64,000 nucleotides of DNA from an uncultured Actinomycetes bacterium (lineage in GTDB: Bacteria; Actinomycetota; Coriobacteriia; Coriobacteriales; Atopobiaceae): positions 29,208 to 93,207 of the forward strand of contig OMTG01000080.1 in the NCBI GenBank assembly GCA_900313905.1, read 5' to 3'. Shown in pieces: positions 32,852 through 41,935 of this stretch. Every line of letters begins with the position of its first letter. The first letter of the stretch is position 1. The notes under the pieces are model-generated. The model did not search any database, was not told the origin of the DNA, and was given only the letters and a program-made list of their open reading frames with translations. A program made the translations under genes and the position numbers.

Positions 32852-35095
32852 CTAGGCGTCGTGATGGCGGCGCGGCTGGCGGCCGTGCGGCGCATCATCC
32901 GAGCCACCCTTGCGTCCGCCGTTGTCGCCCGGACGGCGCGTATGGCGCTGCCGGCGCTCGCCGGAATCCTCGCGGGCCCCATGGTCTCCGCCATTCGAGT
33001 GGGGAGCCTCAGGCTTGTCGAGGCGATCGAGGCTGATCTTGCCCTTCTCGTCGACCTCGAGGACCTTGACCTTGACCTCGTCGCCGATGTTCAGGACGTC
33101 CTCGACCTTATCGACACGGCCCTTGGCGACACGGGAGATGTGGAGCAGGCCGTCCTTGCCCGGAAGGAGCTCGATGAAGGCGCCGAAGGGCTGGATGCCG
33201 ACAACGCGGCCGGTGTACTCCTCGCCGACCTCGGGGACCTTCACGATGGCCTTGATGCGCTCGGCTGCTGCATCTCCTGCACCATTGATGCCGGAGATGA
33301 AGACAGTGCCGTCCTCCTGGACATCGACGGTCGCGCCCGTCTCTTCCTGGATGCCACGGATGACCTTGCCGCCAGAGCCGATGACATCGCGGATCTTGTC
33401 GGTCGGGATGTGGAGGCTGATGATCTGCGGAGCGGTCGGCTTCGTGTGCTCACGCGGAGCAGGGATTGCATCGAGCATCGCATCGAGGATGAACATGCGG
33501 CCCTCATGCGCCTGCAGGAGCGCTGCACGCAGGATCTCGGGCGTGAGGCCCGTCGCCTTGTTGTCCATCTGCATGGCCGTGATGCCCTTGGTCGTGCCGG
33601 TGACCTTGAAGTCCATGTCGCCGAGGAAGTCCTCGAGGCCCTGGATGTCGGTCAGGACGACAGTCTTGCCCTCCTCCTGGATGAGGCCCATGGCGACACC
33701 GGAGACCGGACGCTTGATGGGCACGCCGGCATCCATGAGGGCGAGCGTGGAGCCACATGTCGATGCCATGCTCGAGGAGCCATTGGACTCCATGACCTCA
33801 GAGACGACACGGATCGTGTAGGGGAACTCCTCCTCGGACGGGATGACCGGGAGAAGGGCACGCTCGGCGAGGTTGCCGTGGCCGATCTCGCGGCGCTTCG
33901 GAGAGCCCATGCGGCCCGTCTCGCCGGTGCAGAACGGCGGGAAGTTGTAGTGGTGGATGTAGCGCTTGCCCTCGACCGGCTCGATCGTGTCAAGGCGCTG
34001 CCACTCGTTGAGCATGCCAAGCGTGCAGACCGAGAGGACCTGGGTCTGTCCACGCTGGAAGAGGCCGGAGCCATGGACGCGCGGCAGGTAGTCCGGCTTG
34101 ATCATGAGCGGCCTGACCTCGTTTGCCTTGCGGCCATCGACGCGCTCGCCGGTCTCGACGACCATGCGGCGCATGGCATGCTTCTCGAGGCTCTTGAGCT
34201 CGACCGGGATGGCGCGGCTCCACTCGGCCTGCTCCTCCTCGGAGAACTCGGCGGTGATGGAGGCCTTGAGGGCCTCGACCTTGTCGATGCGGGAGAGCTT
34301 GTCCGGATCCTTGAGGGCTGCGCTCATCTCGTCGTAGTGGGCGAAGATGCGGTCATGGACCTCGGCGATCGGCTCGTCGAGGATGTACTCATGCTTCGGG
34401 AAGGGGCCATTGGCGGCCTTCACCTTGTCGAAGAAGACCTTCTCCTGCTCGCAGAAGGCAGCGATGGCCTCCTGGCCGAATGCCATGGCGGCGAGCATGT
34501 CGTCCTCGGAGATCTCCTGGGCGCCCGCCTCGAGCATGCTGATGAAGGTGGCAGAGCCGCCGAGCTCGAGGTCGAGATCGGAGGTCTTGCGCTCCTCGTA
34601 GGTCGGGTTCACGATGAACTCGCCCGTCTCGGTGTTGCGGCCGATCCTCACGCAGGCAAGCGGGCCCTCGAAGGGCACGCCACCGACCGTGAGGGCTGCG
34701 GAAGCGGCCATGACGCAGATGGTGTCAACCGGGTTGATCTGGTCGGCGACGAGCGTCGTGGCGACAATCTGGACCTCGTTGCGGAAGCCATCCGGGAAGG
34801 ACGGGCGCAGCGGGCGGTCGATCATGCGGGCGGTGAGGGTTGCCTTCTCGCTCGGGCGGGCCTCACGCTTCAGATATCCGCCCGGGATGCGGCCCACGGC
34901 GTACATCTTCTCAATGAAATCGACCGTCAGCGGGAAGAAGTCGTAGTCCTTGCGCTCCTTGGAGACGACAGCCGTGAGCAGCACGGTGGAATCGCCAGCC
35001 TTCACGACGCAGGCACCGGTTGCCTGCTTCGCGAGCTCGCCTGTCTCGAGCGCGTAATGCTTGCCGTACAGGTCGAATTCATGGGTTACTTTCAT
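32852..35095 (-). CDS. pnp: Polynucleotide phosphorylase (PNPase)
   Basis: PNPase degrades RNA 3'-to-5' by phosphorolysis. The 747-residue protein has two RNase PH-like domains (TVLLTAVVSKERKDYDFFPLTVDF; later SNGSSSMASTCGSTLALMDAGVP). A KH domain (IRDVIGSGGKVIRGIQEETGA) and an S1 domain (GEEYTGRVVGIQPFGAFIELLPGKDGLLH) follow. A charged Arg/His/Gly-rich tail of about 50 residues ends the protein, a possible RNA- or partner-binding extension. The start at 35095 is preceded by AAGGGG. The 5' leader has three consecutive hairpins (35111-35182). rpsO lies upstream on the same strand, the near-universal rpsO-pnp order. Confidence 0.98.
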   Translation of the reverse strand: MKVTHEFDLYGKHYALETGELAKQATGACVVKAGDSTVLLTAVVSKERKDYDFFPLTVDFIEKMYAVGRIPGGYLKREARPSEKATLTARMIDRPLRPSFPDGFRNEVQIVATTLVADQINPVDTICVMAASAALTVGGVPFEGPLACVRIGRNTETGEFIVNPTYEERKTSDLDLELGGSATFISMLEAGAQEISEDDMLAAMAFGQEAIAAFCEQEKVFFDKVKAANGPFPKHEYILDEPIAEVHDRIFAHYDEMSAALKDPDKLSRIDKVEALKASITAEFSEEEQAEWSRAIPVELKSLEKHAMRRMVVETGERVDGRKANEVRPLMIKPDYLPRVHGSGLFQRGQTQVLSVCTLGMLNEWQRLDTIEPVEGKRYIHHYNFPPFCTGETGRMGSPKRREIGHGNLAERALLPVIPSEEEFPYTIRVVSEVMESNGSSSMASTCGSTLALMDAGVPIKRPVSGVAMGLIQEEGKTVVLTDIQGLEDFLGDMDFKVTGTTKGITAMQMDNKATGLTPEILRAALLQAHEGRMFILDAMLDAIPAPREHTKPTAPQIISLHIPTDKIRDVIGSGGKVIRGIQEETGATVDVQEDGTVFISGINGAGDAAAERIKAIVKVPEVGEEYTGRVVGIQPFGAFIELLPGKDGLLHISRVAKGRVDKVEDVLNIGDEVKVKVLEVDEKGKISLDRLDKPEAPHSNGGDHGAREDSGERRQRHTRRPGDNGGRKGGSDDAPHGRQPRRHHDA

Positions 35096-35110
35096 TTTTC
35101 CCCTTATCTC

Positions 35111-35182
35111 CGTCTGCCCCATTGCAGACGGGCCGTCTTGCATGCATCGCTGCATGCACGCGTTTCCGCTTCTCGGAAACGC
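35111..35182 (-). promoter_or_regulatory. Structured pnp leader: three consecutive hairpins
   Basis: Three perfect stems lie between the rpsO terminator and pnp: CGTCTGC/GCAGACG (35111-35117 with 35124-35130), GCATGCA/TGCATGC (35140-35146 with 35151-35157) and GCGTTTCCG/CGGAAACGC (35160-35168 with 35174-35182). In several bacteria the pnp leader is a double-stranded target for post-transcriptional autoregulation. A similar role here is inferred. Confidence 0.55.
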
Positions 35183-35186
35183 ATTC

Positions 35187-35214
35187 AAGGAAAAGGACGC
35201 CTTTCCAGGCGCCC
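35187..35214 (-). terminator. Intrinsic terminator after rpsO
   Basis: On the minus strand GGGCGCCT and AGGCGTCC pair (8 bp, one G-U) around a GGAA tetraloop (35195-35214), followed by TTTTCCTT. It stands 18 bases past the rpsO stop, so rpsO and pnp may be partly uncoupled by attenuation. Confidence 0.8.
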
Positions 35215-35232
35215 TCTCCCGAATTCCTGAAC

Positions 35233-35511
35233 TTACTGGATGTTGTCGCGGATGCCCAGGCTCTTGATGAGGCTACGGTACTCATCAATGTCCTTCGACT
35301 TGATGTAGCTGAGCAGGCGACGACGCTTGCCGACGAGCATGAGCAGGCCACGACGGGTGTGGAAGTCCTTCTGATGCGACTTCATGTGCTCTGTGAGGCC
35401 ACGGATGCGCTCCGTGAGAAGGGCGACCTGAACGGCTGCGGAACCAGAATCCTTGTCGTCCTTGCCGTACTGTGCGATGAGCTCTGCCTTGCGCTCCTTG
35501 CTGACTGCCAT
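35233..35511 (-). CDS. rpsO: 30S ribosomal protein S15
   Basis: S15 binds the central domain of 16S rRNA early in 30S assembly. The 92-residue protein has [50 protein letters not shown], the full conserved core, and ends near [12 protein letters not shown]. (The core is quoted in pieces: [37 protein letters not shown].) AAAGGTGG lies 6-8 bases before the ATG at 35511. A terminator follows at 35187-35214, then pnp. Confidence 0.98.
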   Translation of the reverse strand: MAVSKERKAELIAQYGKDDKDSGSAAVQVALLTERIRGLTEHMKSHQKDFHTRRGLLMLVGKRRRLLSYIKSKDIDEYRSLIKSLGIRDNIQ

Positions 35512-35656
35512 GTAGAACCACCTTTCTGCTATTCGCCCCGAACTGGGTTCGTCGCCTGGCATGAGCGGACGACCAGGTACGGGGTACGTACAACGGATAA
35601 GAACTATAGCATAGTTGCGGGAGCTCCTCTGAGCTTGCCGCCATATTCCCCAATTC

Positions 35657-36409
35657 TCACAAGCCCCGCATAAATTCCCAGGCCTTGAGGCGGCACTCGA
35701 GATGGGTCGAGCTCCATTCATGGGCAAGCTGCAGGAGCAGCGCTGCCGTTCCCGCATCAATCGGCGCTGCCAGAAGGTCGTCGAAGGTCGCCTGTATGAG
35801 GGCACGCAGCCATGAGAGCTCGGAGGCCGTCACCTCATGGGCACCTGCGATCTCGCGGGCGCAGGAGGAGCAGAGCATCCCTCCTGCCGCCGAGGAGAAG
35901 AAGGCCGGTGCCGGATCTCCGCAGGCGACGCAGGCTGCAAGCTCTGGCCGCCATCCCTCATGGGCGAGCACCTTCATCGCATAGGCTGCCACGAGCAGGC
36001 TCTCGTGGGCAGAATCGGAGATGCGCTCGAGTGACGAGAGCGCCTTCGAGAGGATGGCATAGAGGAAGGGGTCGGGCATGTCCTCGTAGCAGCTGTGCAT
36101 GCCGAGCTCTGACATGGCCGAGGCAGCTGCGCTCTTCCCGAAATCCTCCCTGAGCGCTGCGTGGGGGTCGACAAGCGCTGCCTCCGAGACGATGGCGAGA
36201 GGACCCCTGCCACGCGCGAAGAGGAAGTCGGTCTCGCAGAAGAGGTCGCAGCGCGAGGCAAGGCGCCCGCCCGGCTTGCGGCCTCCCTTCGCGACCGCCC
36301 GCCTTTTCTGACCGTCCTCGCAGATTGTCGTCAGGATCAGGTCCTGCTCTGCCAGCTTCGTCGTGTCGAGCACGATCCCCTTCGTATGGAGGGTGCGCCG
36401 TGCGGCCAC
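35657..36409 (-). CDS. recO: DNA repair protein RecO
   Basis: RecO loads RecA on SSB-coated DNA with RecF/RecR. The 250-residue protein starts with an OB-fold region ([25 protein letters not shown], then AVAKGGRKP). It contains the zinc-finger CVACGDPAP ... MLCSSC and ends in helices. I take the GTG at 36409 as start: it lies two bases after the era stop, with GAGGAA eight bases upstream. Frame upstream of it lies within era. The ybeY-dgkA-era-recO order is standard for Gram-positives. Confidence 0.93.
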   Translation of the reverse strand: MAARRTLHTKGIVLDTTKLAEQDLILTTICEDGQKRRAVAKGGRKPGGRLASRCDLFCETDFLFARGRGPLAIVSEAALVDPHAALREDFGKSAAASAMSELGMHSCYEDMPDPFLYAILSKALSSLERISDSAHESLLVAAYAMKVLAHEGWRPELAACVACGDPAPAFFSSAAGGMLCSSCAREIAGAHEVTASELSWLRALIQATFDDLLAAPIDAGTAALLLQLAHEWSSTHLECRLKAWEFMRGL

Positions 36410-36411
36410 GC

Positions 36412-37434
36412 CTATTCCTCGGCCTCGTAGCCGAGAGAGCGAATCTCGTTTTGGTCGCGGCGCCACTCAGGCTGCACCCGGACCTTGAGGTCGAGATAGG
36501 CCGAAGCGCCGAAGAGGCGCTCGATGTCCTTCCTCGCCTCGGTGCCGATCTTCTTGATCATCGAGCCCTTGCGCCCGATCAGGATGGCCTTCTGGCCCTC
36601 GCGCTCGACCAGGATCGTGGCTGTGACCGAAAGATGGTCCTTCTTCGGCCAGGACAGGTCCTCGACCTTCACGGCGACGGAATGCGGCACCTCCTGCCGG
36701 GCATTGAGGAGCACCTTCTCGCGGATGAACTCGGCGATGAGGTCCTCATCCGACATGTCGGTGTCCATATCGTCCGGAAACCACTTCGGGCCATAGGGCA
36801 GGTGCGCGCTCACGATGTCCATGAAGGCATCGACGTTGAAGCCTTCCTTCGCAGAGACCACGAGCTCGTCGTCGAAGGGTCCAAGGGCACGGGCACTTGC
36901 AAGCTGCTCCTGCACGGTCTCGGGCTTCGCCTTGTCCGCCTTTGTTATGACCAGGAGCTTGAAGGGCGCCTTCGAGGCCTCGACATGCTTCGCGACCCAT
37001 TCATCGCCCCTGCCGACCGGCTTCGTCGCATCGATCAGGAAGGCCACCACATCCACATCGGCAAGCTCTCCCAAGGCGACCTTGTTGAGCTCCTTGCCAA
37101 GGGCGTCCTTCGGCTTGTGGAGCCCCGGGGTATCGACGACCACGAGCTGGCAGCCCGGACGGTTGATCACGGCGCGCATGCGCTTCCTCGTGGTCTGGGC
37201 GACCGGCGAGGTGATGGCGATCTTCTCGCCCGCGCAGGCATTGAGCAGGGTCGACTTCCCGACCGAAGGACGGCCCACGAGGGCGACGAATCCACTCCGG
37301 AAGCCATCCTCCGACTCCGTCGCAGGAGCATGGGCAATCGCTTCGGGGCCCAGCTCCGCGAGCATGGCACGCTCCTCCTCGTCGAGGTCGAGCTCGTCTT
37401 CCTCTGGCACATCCATGCGTTCTTCTTCTGACAT
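36412..37434 (-). CDS. era: GTPase Era with acidic N-terminal extension
   Basis: Era is a GTPase that binds 16S rRNA and helps 30S maturation. The GTPase domain has G1 GRPSVGKST, G3 DTPG and G4 TKAD, and the C-terminal KH domain includes the ILIGRKGSMIKKIGTEAR loop. Before the GTPase domain there are about 47 mostly acidic residues (MSEEERMDVPEEDELDLDEEE...), which Era normally lacks. Length is 340 residues compared with about 300. The ATG at 37434 has GAGGAAGG in front of it. It sits between dgkA and recO. Confidence 0.95.
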   Translation of the reverse strand: MSEEERMDVPEEDELDLDEEERAMLAELGPEAIAHAPATESEDGFRSGFVALVGRPSVGKSTLLNACAGEKIAITSPVAQTTRKRMRAVINRPGCQLVVVDTPGLHKPKDALGKELNKVALGELADVDVVAFLIDATKPVGRGDEWVAKHVEASKAPFKLLVITKADKAKPETVQEQLASARALGPFDDELVVSAKEGFNVDAFMDIVSAHLPYGPKWFPDDMDTDMSDEDLIAEFIREKVLLNARQEVPHSVAVKVEDLSWPKKDHLSVTATILVEREGQKAILIGRKGSMIKKIGTEARKDIERLFGASAYLDLKVRVQPEWRRDQNEIRSLGYEAEE

Positions 37435-37447
37435 CCAGGCACCTTCC

Positions 37448-37822
37448 TCAGGCGATGATTGCATTCACGAAGACGATGAGTCCGACCACGGCCACGATCG
37501 TCGAGAGCACATAGACGGCAGCGGCAGCGATATCCTTCGCATGCCCTGCCAGGGGGTCGTATTCGGGCGACACGAGATCGACCACCGTCTCGATGGCGGT
37601 GTTCATGAGCTCGGCCGAGATCACGGTCGCACAGCAGAGCAGGACGATGGCCCAGCTCAGAGGATCGAGCTGCACGATGAGGCCAAGCACGATCACCGCT
37701 GTGCCGGCCGTGAGCATGACCTTGATGTTGCGCTCGTTCTGGACGGTATAGACGAATCCCTGCATCGCGAAGAGGAAGCTCTTCTTGAAGCTGGGATGGT
37801 TCTTGTCAGACCCCGGTATCAT
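37448..37822 (-). CDS. dgkA: Diacylglycerol/undecaprenol kinase
   Basis: This small membrane kinase has 124 residues and three hydrophobic helices. The conserved ELMNTAIETVVDLVSPEYDPLAGHAKDIAAAAV segment includes the catalytic glutamate/asparagine region (ELMNTAIE) and the KDIAAAAV motif. Gram-positive members phosphorylate undecaprenol to recycle the cell-wall lipid carrier. It overlaps ybeY by 4 bp (ATGA) and precedes era by 13 bases. Confidence 0.94.
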   Translation of the reverse strand: MIPGSDKNHPSFKKSFLFAMQGFVYTVQNERNIKVMLTAGTAVIVLGLIVQLDPLSWAIVLLCCATVISAELMNTAIETVVDLVSPEYDPLAGHAKDIAAAAVYVLSTIVAVVGLIVFVNAIIA

Positions 37823-38322
37823 TCATCCTCCCGATGGCGGGTGAAGATCACATGGCCCAGGTGCTCATCGGTTGCGACCTTCGCGAGGATCTCATCCTCG
37901 CGGGCCTCCATGATCTCAGCCTCATCGTCCTCGAGATGGTCGTATCCGAGAAGATGGAGCATGCCGTGGACCAGAAGGAGCCTCGTCTCATCGGCTGCGG
38001 TCGTGCCGAGCTCTTCGGCCTGGCGCTCGATATAGGCAGGGGCGAGGATGATGTCGCCGAGCTCGCAGGGCTCGCCAGGGGCAAGGCTGGGATCGTCTGG
38101 CCGCTCGCATTCGAGCGAGAGCACGTCGGTCGCCGTGTCCTTGTCGCGCCACTCGTGGTTGAGCTCCCTCATCCTTTCGTCGCCTACGATCGATACGGAG
38201 ACGAGGCAGGGACGCTTGACACCTTCCTCGGCAAGCACGAGCGCAGAGATCCGCTCCATCTCATCTTCGCCGATGGCAGCCGTTGCGCCCTCTTCTGCCG
38301 AGATATCGAACTCATGCTCCAT
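37819..38322 (-). CDS. ybeY: Endoribonuclease YbeY
   Basis: YbeY is a zinc metallo-endoribonuclease in 16S rRNA maturation and ribosome quality control. The 167-residue protein has NHEWRDKDTATDVLS and the metal-binding HGMLHLLGYDHLEDDEAEIM (three histidines). The start at 38322 lies inside the end of phoH (11-base overlap). Coupled genes phoH-ybeY-dgkA-era-recO form a conserved ribosome/repair cluster. Confidence 0.96.
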   Translation of the reverse strand: MEHEFDISAEEGATAAIGEDEMERISALVLAEEGVKRPCLVSVSIVGDERMRELNHEWRDKDTATDVLSLECERPDDPSLAPGEPCELGDIILAPAYIERQAEELGTTAADETRLLLVHGMLHLLGYDHLEDDEAEIMEAREDEILAKVATDEHLGHVIFTRHREDE

Positions 38323-39277
38323 GGGGAGCCTCCTTCTGGGCTGCGCGCCCATACGCTTCGATGATGCGGGCGACGAGCGAATGGCGGACCACATCGCTCG
38401 TGGTGAGATCGATGAAGGCGATATCGTCGATGCCGGCAAGCACCGACCTTGCAGATTCGATGCCGGAAGGCCCCTTGAGGTCGCGCTGCGTCGTATCGCC
38501 TGTCACGATGAAACGGGAATGGAATCCGAGGCGGGTCAAGAACATCTTCATCTGCGCGGGTGTCGTGTTCTGCGCCTCGTCGAGGATCACGAAGGCATCG
38601 TTGAAGGTACGGCCGCGCATGAAGGCCAAGGGTGCCACCTCGATGGCTCCTTCCTCGATGAGCTGGAGCGCCTGCTCGCGCTCCATCATATCGAAGAGGG
38701 CATCGTAGAGCGGACGCACGTAGGGGTCGATCTTCTCCTCGAGGGTGCCAGGAAGGTATCCCAAGGACTCCCCTGCCTCGACGACAGGACGCGTCAGCAC
38801 GATGCGGCCCACCTCATGGCGCCTCAGGGCCGCCACTGCCATCGCCATTGCCAGATAGGTCTTGCCGGTGCCAGCAGGGCCCAGGGCGAAGGTGATGGGA
38901 TGCTTGCGCACAGCCAGCACATAGCCCTTCTGGCCTTCGGTCTTCGGCTTGACGGCGATGCCCCTGTAGGTCACGAGGATCGCATCGCGCTCGATGAGCA
39001 GGGCTGGCCCCTTCTCGTAGACGCTTGTGAGCGCAAGATCCACATCGGCCTCATTCGGGACTTCGCCTGCCTCCACGAGCTGTATCAGCTGCGTGAAGAT
39101 GGACATCAGGTCATGGACCTCTTCCGGATCGCCCTCGATGCTCACGACATTGCCCCTGACCGTGATCAGGGCATCGAACGCCCCTTCGATGCGGCGCAGC
39201 AGGCTGTCGTTCGGCCCCATCACCAGACGGGCATCGACTGAATCCGGTATGGTCAGGCGGACGTGTGTGGGCTCCAT
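38312..39277 (-). CDS. phoH: PhoH-like ATPase
   Basis: This 321-residue P-loop ATPase of the PhoH family has Walker A LGPAGTGKTYLAMA and the Walker B region DAFVILDEAQNTTPAQMKMFLTRLG. An N-terminal domain of about 110 residues precedes them. Its genomic partner ybeY, with which it overlaps, supports an RNA-related role; PhoH domains are proposed RNA helicases or ATPases. The biochemical substrate is not established. It follows mtaB by 81 bases. Confidence 0.94.
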   Translation of the reverse strand: MEPTHVRLTIPDSVDARLVMGPNDSLLRRIEGAFDALITVRGNVVSIEGDPEEVHDLMSIFTQLIQLVEAGEVPNEADVDLALTSVYEKGPALLIERDAILVTYRGIAVKPKTEGQKGYVLAVRKHPITFALGPAGTGKTYLAMAMAVAALRRHEVGRIVLTRPVVEAGESLGYLPGTLEEKIDPYVRPLYDALFDMMEREQALQLIEEGAIEVAPLAFMRGRTFNDAFVILDEAQNTTPAQMKMFLTRLGFHSRFIVTGDTTQRDLKGPSGIESARSVLAGIDDIAFIDLTTSDVVRHSLVARIIEAYGRAAQKEAPHGA

Positions 39278-39358
39278 GCTCCTCCTTGCTCTCCCTCTCC
39301 AGTCTAGCGCTAAATGGCCGCCGAGGCTGCCCTGCTGCTCTTCCTCATCCGTCCATCT

Positions 39359-40627
39359 TCATGCTTCGGCTGCAAGCCTGCCCTTGGGAAGCGTGCGTAC
39401 GATCCTCAGGCGCTGGAGCGTGTCCACGGGAAGGCCTGGGTCCACTTCAGCCTCGAATAGGCCTCCGGTGACGCCGAGCCCCGGCTCCTGGATGAGCACA
39501 AGCTCATCCTCGCCGACAAGCTTCGCCGCTTCGGCTTCGCGCATCCGCTCCGCCGCCTCATGCATCTTCTGTGCGCGCCTTGCCATGACCTCAGGCGGCA
39601 CCTGGCCTGGCGCGGTGGCAGCTGGGGTCCCAGGGCGCTTCGAATAGCGGAAGATGTGCATCTTCGCGAAGCGCATCTCCTCGCAGAAGCGATAGGACTC
39701 CTCGAACTCCTCATCGGTCTCGCCCGGGAAGCCGACGATCAGGTCGCATCCCAGAGCGAGATGGGGAATCCTGGCACGCGCCGCCTCGACCGCCTTCCGG
39801 TAGAGCGCAGCGTCGTATTTCCTGCCCATCCGCCGAAGCGTCGCATCGCAGCCCGACTGGAGGCAGATATGCAGGAAGGGCGCGATCCGCTCAGGATAGC
39901 GGGCCATCACCTCGATGAGCGGGGCATCCACATCGGGAGGCTCGATCGAGGAAAGCCTGACGCGGCCGATCTCGGTCCGCTCCATGAGGGATGTGAGGAG
40001 CTCGGGCAGACGCACTTCGCGCCCGTCCTCTTCCGATCGGTACTGGCCAAGATTGATGCCGGTCAGCACGACCTCCTGGGCACCATGCGAGATGGCCTCA
40101 TCCACTTCTGCCAAGACCTGCTCGAGCGCGACCGAGCGCCCCTTGCCCCGCGCCTTCCAGACGATGCAGAAGGTGCAGCGGTTGTCGCAGCCATCCTGCA
40201 CCTTGATGCCAGGCCGGGTGCGGCCGGTCGGGGTCGGCGCGGAGCCATGGCAGGAAAGCGGCCCAGAAGCCCCATCCACTCCCAGCTCCGATAGCACGGC
40301 ATGCGCGACCTCGGACTTCCGGGGAACGACCGTGATATTGGCCGCAAGGCTCCTGAGCTCATCGGCAAAGAGGCTCGCCACGCAGCCTGTCGCGACGACC
40401 TGGGGACGCTTGGGAAGCCCTGCCGCATGGCGGAGGGTCTTCCTCGTCTTGGCCTCGGCCTCTCCGGTGACGGCGCAGGTGTTCACGACGATGGCATCAG
40501 CCTCGGCGGGCGGGCCTATCCTGCAGCCAGCCTCTTCGAGCACGAGGGCGATCGAATCGGTCTCCACACGGTTCACGCGGCAGCCGAGGTTGATGAAGGC
40601 GACGGTGGGGGTCTTCTCGGCGTCCAT
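39359..40627 (-). CDS. mtaB: tRNA-t6A37 methylthiotransferase MtaB
   Basis: MtaB (YqeV type) adds a methylthio group to t6A37 of tRNAs reading ANN codons. In 422 residues it shows INLGCRVNRVETDSI (the CRVN form typical of MtaB), VNTCAVTGEAE, ATGCVASL and the radical-SAM motif CDNRCTFCIVWKARGKGRS. A TRAM-like end follows. It begins directly after the dnaJ stop, with no intergenic base, in the conserved dnaJ-(rsmE)-mtaB-phoH neighbourhood; rsmE is absent here. Confidence 0.94.
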   Translation of the reverse strand: MDAEKTPTVAFINLGCRVNRVETDSIALVLEEAGCRIGPPAEADAIVVNTCAVTGEAEAKTRKTLRHAAGLPKRPQVVATGCVASLFADELRSLAANITVVPRKSEVAHAVLSELGVDGASGPLSCHGSAPTPTGRTRPGIKVQDGCDNRCTFCIVWKARGKGRSVALEQVLAEVDEAISHGAQEVVLTGINLGQYRSEEDGREVRLPELLTSLMERTEIGRVRLSSIEPPDVDAPLIEVMARYPERIAPFLHICLQSGCDATLRRMGRKYDAALYRKAVEAARARIPHLALGCDLIVGFPGETDEEFEESYRFCEEMRFAKMHIFRYSKRPGTPAATAPGQVPPEVMARRAQKMHEAAERMREAEAAKLVGEDELVLIQEPGLGVTGGLFEAEVDPGLPVDTLQRLRIVRTLPKGRLAAEA

Positions 40628-41812
40628 CTAGCGCCTGCCGAACGGACGCTTCTTCGAGCTCTTGCTCTTGGCTTTGCCAGGGCGCTTGGCTGCCTTCTTC
40701 TCGCTCTCCTCCGCAATCCTCGTCGTGCGGCGGAGCGCTATCGCGCCCAGATCCTCCATCTCGTCTTCGGAGAGATCGGTCGGCACCGTGACGCGCACGA
40801 CGACGACCAGAGAGCCACGGGCAGACGAATTGAGCCGCGGCATGCCATGGCGTTCGACCCTGATCTGCTCGCCGTACTGCGTGCCTGCCGGAATCTCGAC
40901 CTCGACCTTCTCGTCCGGCATGATGCCGTCGATCTCGATCTCGCTGCCCAGGATGGCATCGAGGGCATCGACGTCTGCCGTGCAGTAGAGGTCGTCTCCC
41001 TGGCGCTGGAAGCGCTCATGCTCTGCGATATCGATGCTCACGACCAGGTTGCCGGAGGCAGCGCCGCGCACGCCGGCCTCGCCCTTGTCCTTGATCGTGA
41101 TGGTCTGGCCGGGATGCACGCCAGCCGGAATCTCGACCTTCACCGTCTCATGGGAAGGCGTGCGCCCCTGTCCGTTGCAGGTCTCGCACGGATGGTCGAT
41201 CACCTCTCCGGTGCCGCCGCACTCCGGGCAGACCGTCGTGGACTGCATCTGTCCCAGGATCGTGCGCTGCACCGTTGTCACATGGCCTGTGCCATGGCAG
41301 CGCGGGCAGGCCTTCGTCTGGCCACCCTCGGCAGCGCCCGTGCCGTTGCAGTCATCGCAGGGCGCGAGCCTCTCGTAGGACACGGTCTTCGTGCAGCCGT
41401 GTGCTGCCTCCTCGAGCGTGATATGGAGGGTGATGCCCATATCACGACCGCGGGTCCGCTGCTGGCGGGCGCTCTGGGAGCCCCTGCCAGATCCCCCGAA
41501 GAAGGAGCTAAAGATATCGTCCATCCCGAAGCCGCTGAAGATGTCGGACATATCGACGTAATCCGAACCGAAGCCTCCGGGCCCATCAGGCGTGCCATAG
41601 CGGTCATAGTTCGCCCGCTTCGTCTCATCGGAGAGGACCGTATAGGCCTCGTTCACTTCCTTGAACTTCTCTTCGGCATCCGGTGCCTTGTTCACATCCG
41701 GATGGAGCGTCCTTGCCTTCTGCAGGAAGGCACGCTTTATCGTCCTCGCGTCGGCATCCCTGGGGACGCCGAGAATCTCGTAGTAATCCTTGTTCGAACT
41801 CACGCTCACCAT
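40628..41812 (-). CDS. dnaJ: Chaperone DnaJ (canonical)
   Basis: DnaJ delivers clients to DnaK and stimulates its ATPase. The 394-residue protein has a J-domain with HPD (residues about 37-39), a Gly/Phe region, four CxxCxGxG zinc motifs ([32 protein letters not shown]), CTD-I and CTD-II and a basic C-terminus ([15 protein letters not shown]). The start may be ATG 41812 or GTG 41809; GGGAG is better placed for the latter. It lies just downstream of a second, membrane-anchored dnaJ-like gene, in the position where hrcA-dnaJ occurs in many relatives. Confidence 0.96.
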   Translation of the reverse strand: MVSVSSNKDYYEILGVPRDADARTIKRAFLQKARTLHPDVNKAPDAEEKFKEVNEAYTVLSDETKRANYDRYGTPDGPGGFGSDYVDMSDIFSGFGMDDIFSSFFGGSGRGSQSARQQRTRGRDMGITLHITLEEAAHGCTKTVSYERLAPCDDCNGTGAAEGGQTKACPRCHGTGHVTTVQRTILGQMQSTTVCPECGGTGEVIDHPCETCNGQGRTPSHETVKVEIPAGVHPGQTITIKDKGEAGVRGAASGNLVVSIDIAEHERFQRQGDDLYCTADVDALDAILGSEIEIDGIMPDEKVEVEIPAGTQYGEQIRVERHGMPRLNSSARGSLVVVVRVTVPTDLSEDEMEDLGAIALRRTTRIAEESEKKAAKRPGKAKSKSSKKRPFGRR

Positions 41813-41830
41813 GCTCCCAGACAACACAAT

Positions 41831-41853
41831 GAGGGGCGCCCGAGGCGCCCCTC
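41831..41853 (-). terminator. Hairpin between the two dnaJ genes
   Basis: GAGGGGCGC (41831-41839) and GCGCCCCTC (41845-41853) form a perfect 9-bp stem with a 5-base loop. On the minus strand it is followed by ATTGTGTTG, a poor U-tract. It could act as an attenuator or as a processing barrier that sets the ratio of the two DnaJ proteins. Confidence 0.5.
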
Positions 41854-41935
41854 CCAGCTTTCACGCAACATGTACCCACGATATCGCACTCTGATGCAGA
41901 TATGCATCCAGAGCACTCATATTTTCAGAGTCCTC

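Noticed and set aside
29923..35230. Very long open frames antisense to ftsK, rnj and pnp (700-800 codons)
   Set aside because: They lie opposite well-supported genes with clear motifs, show no domain themselves, and are the usual by-product of high third-position G+C.
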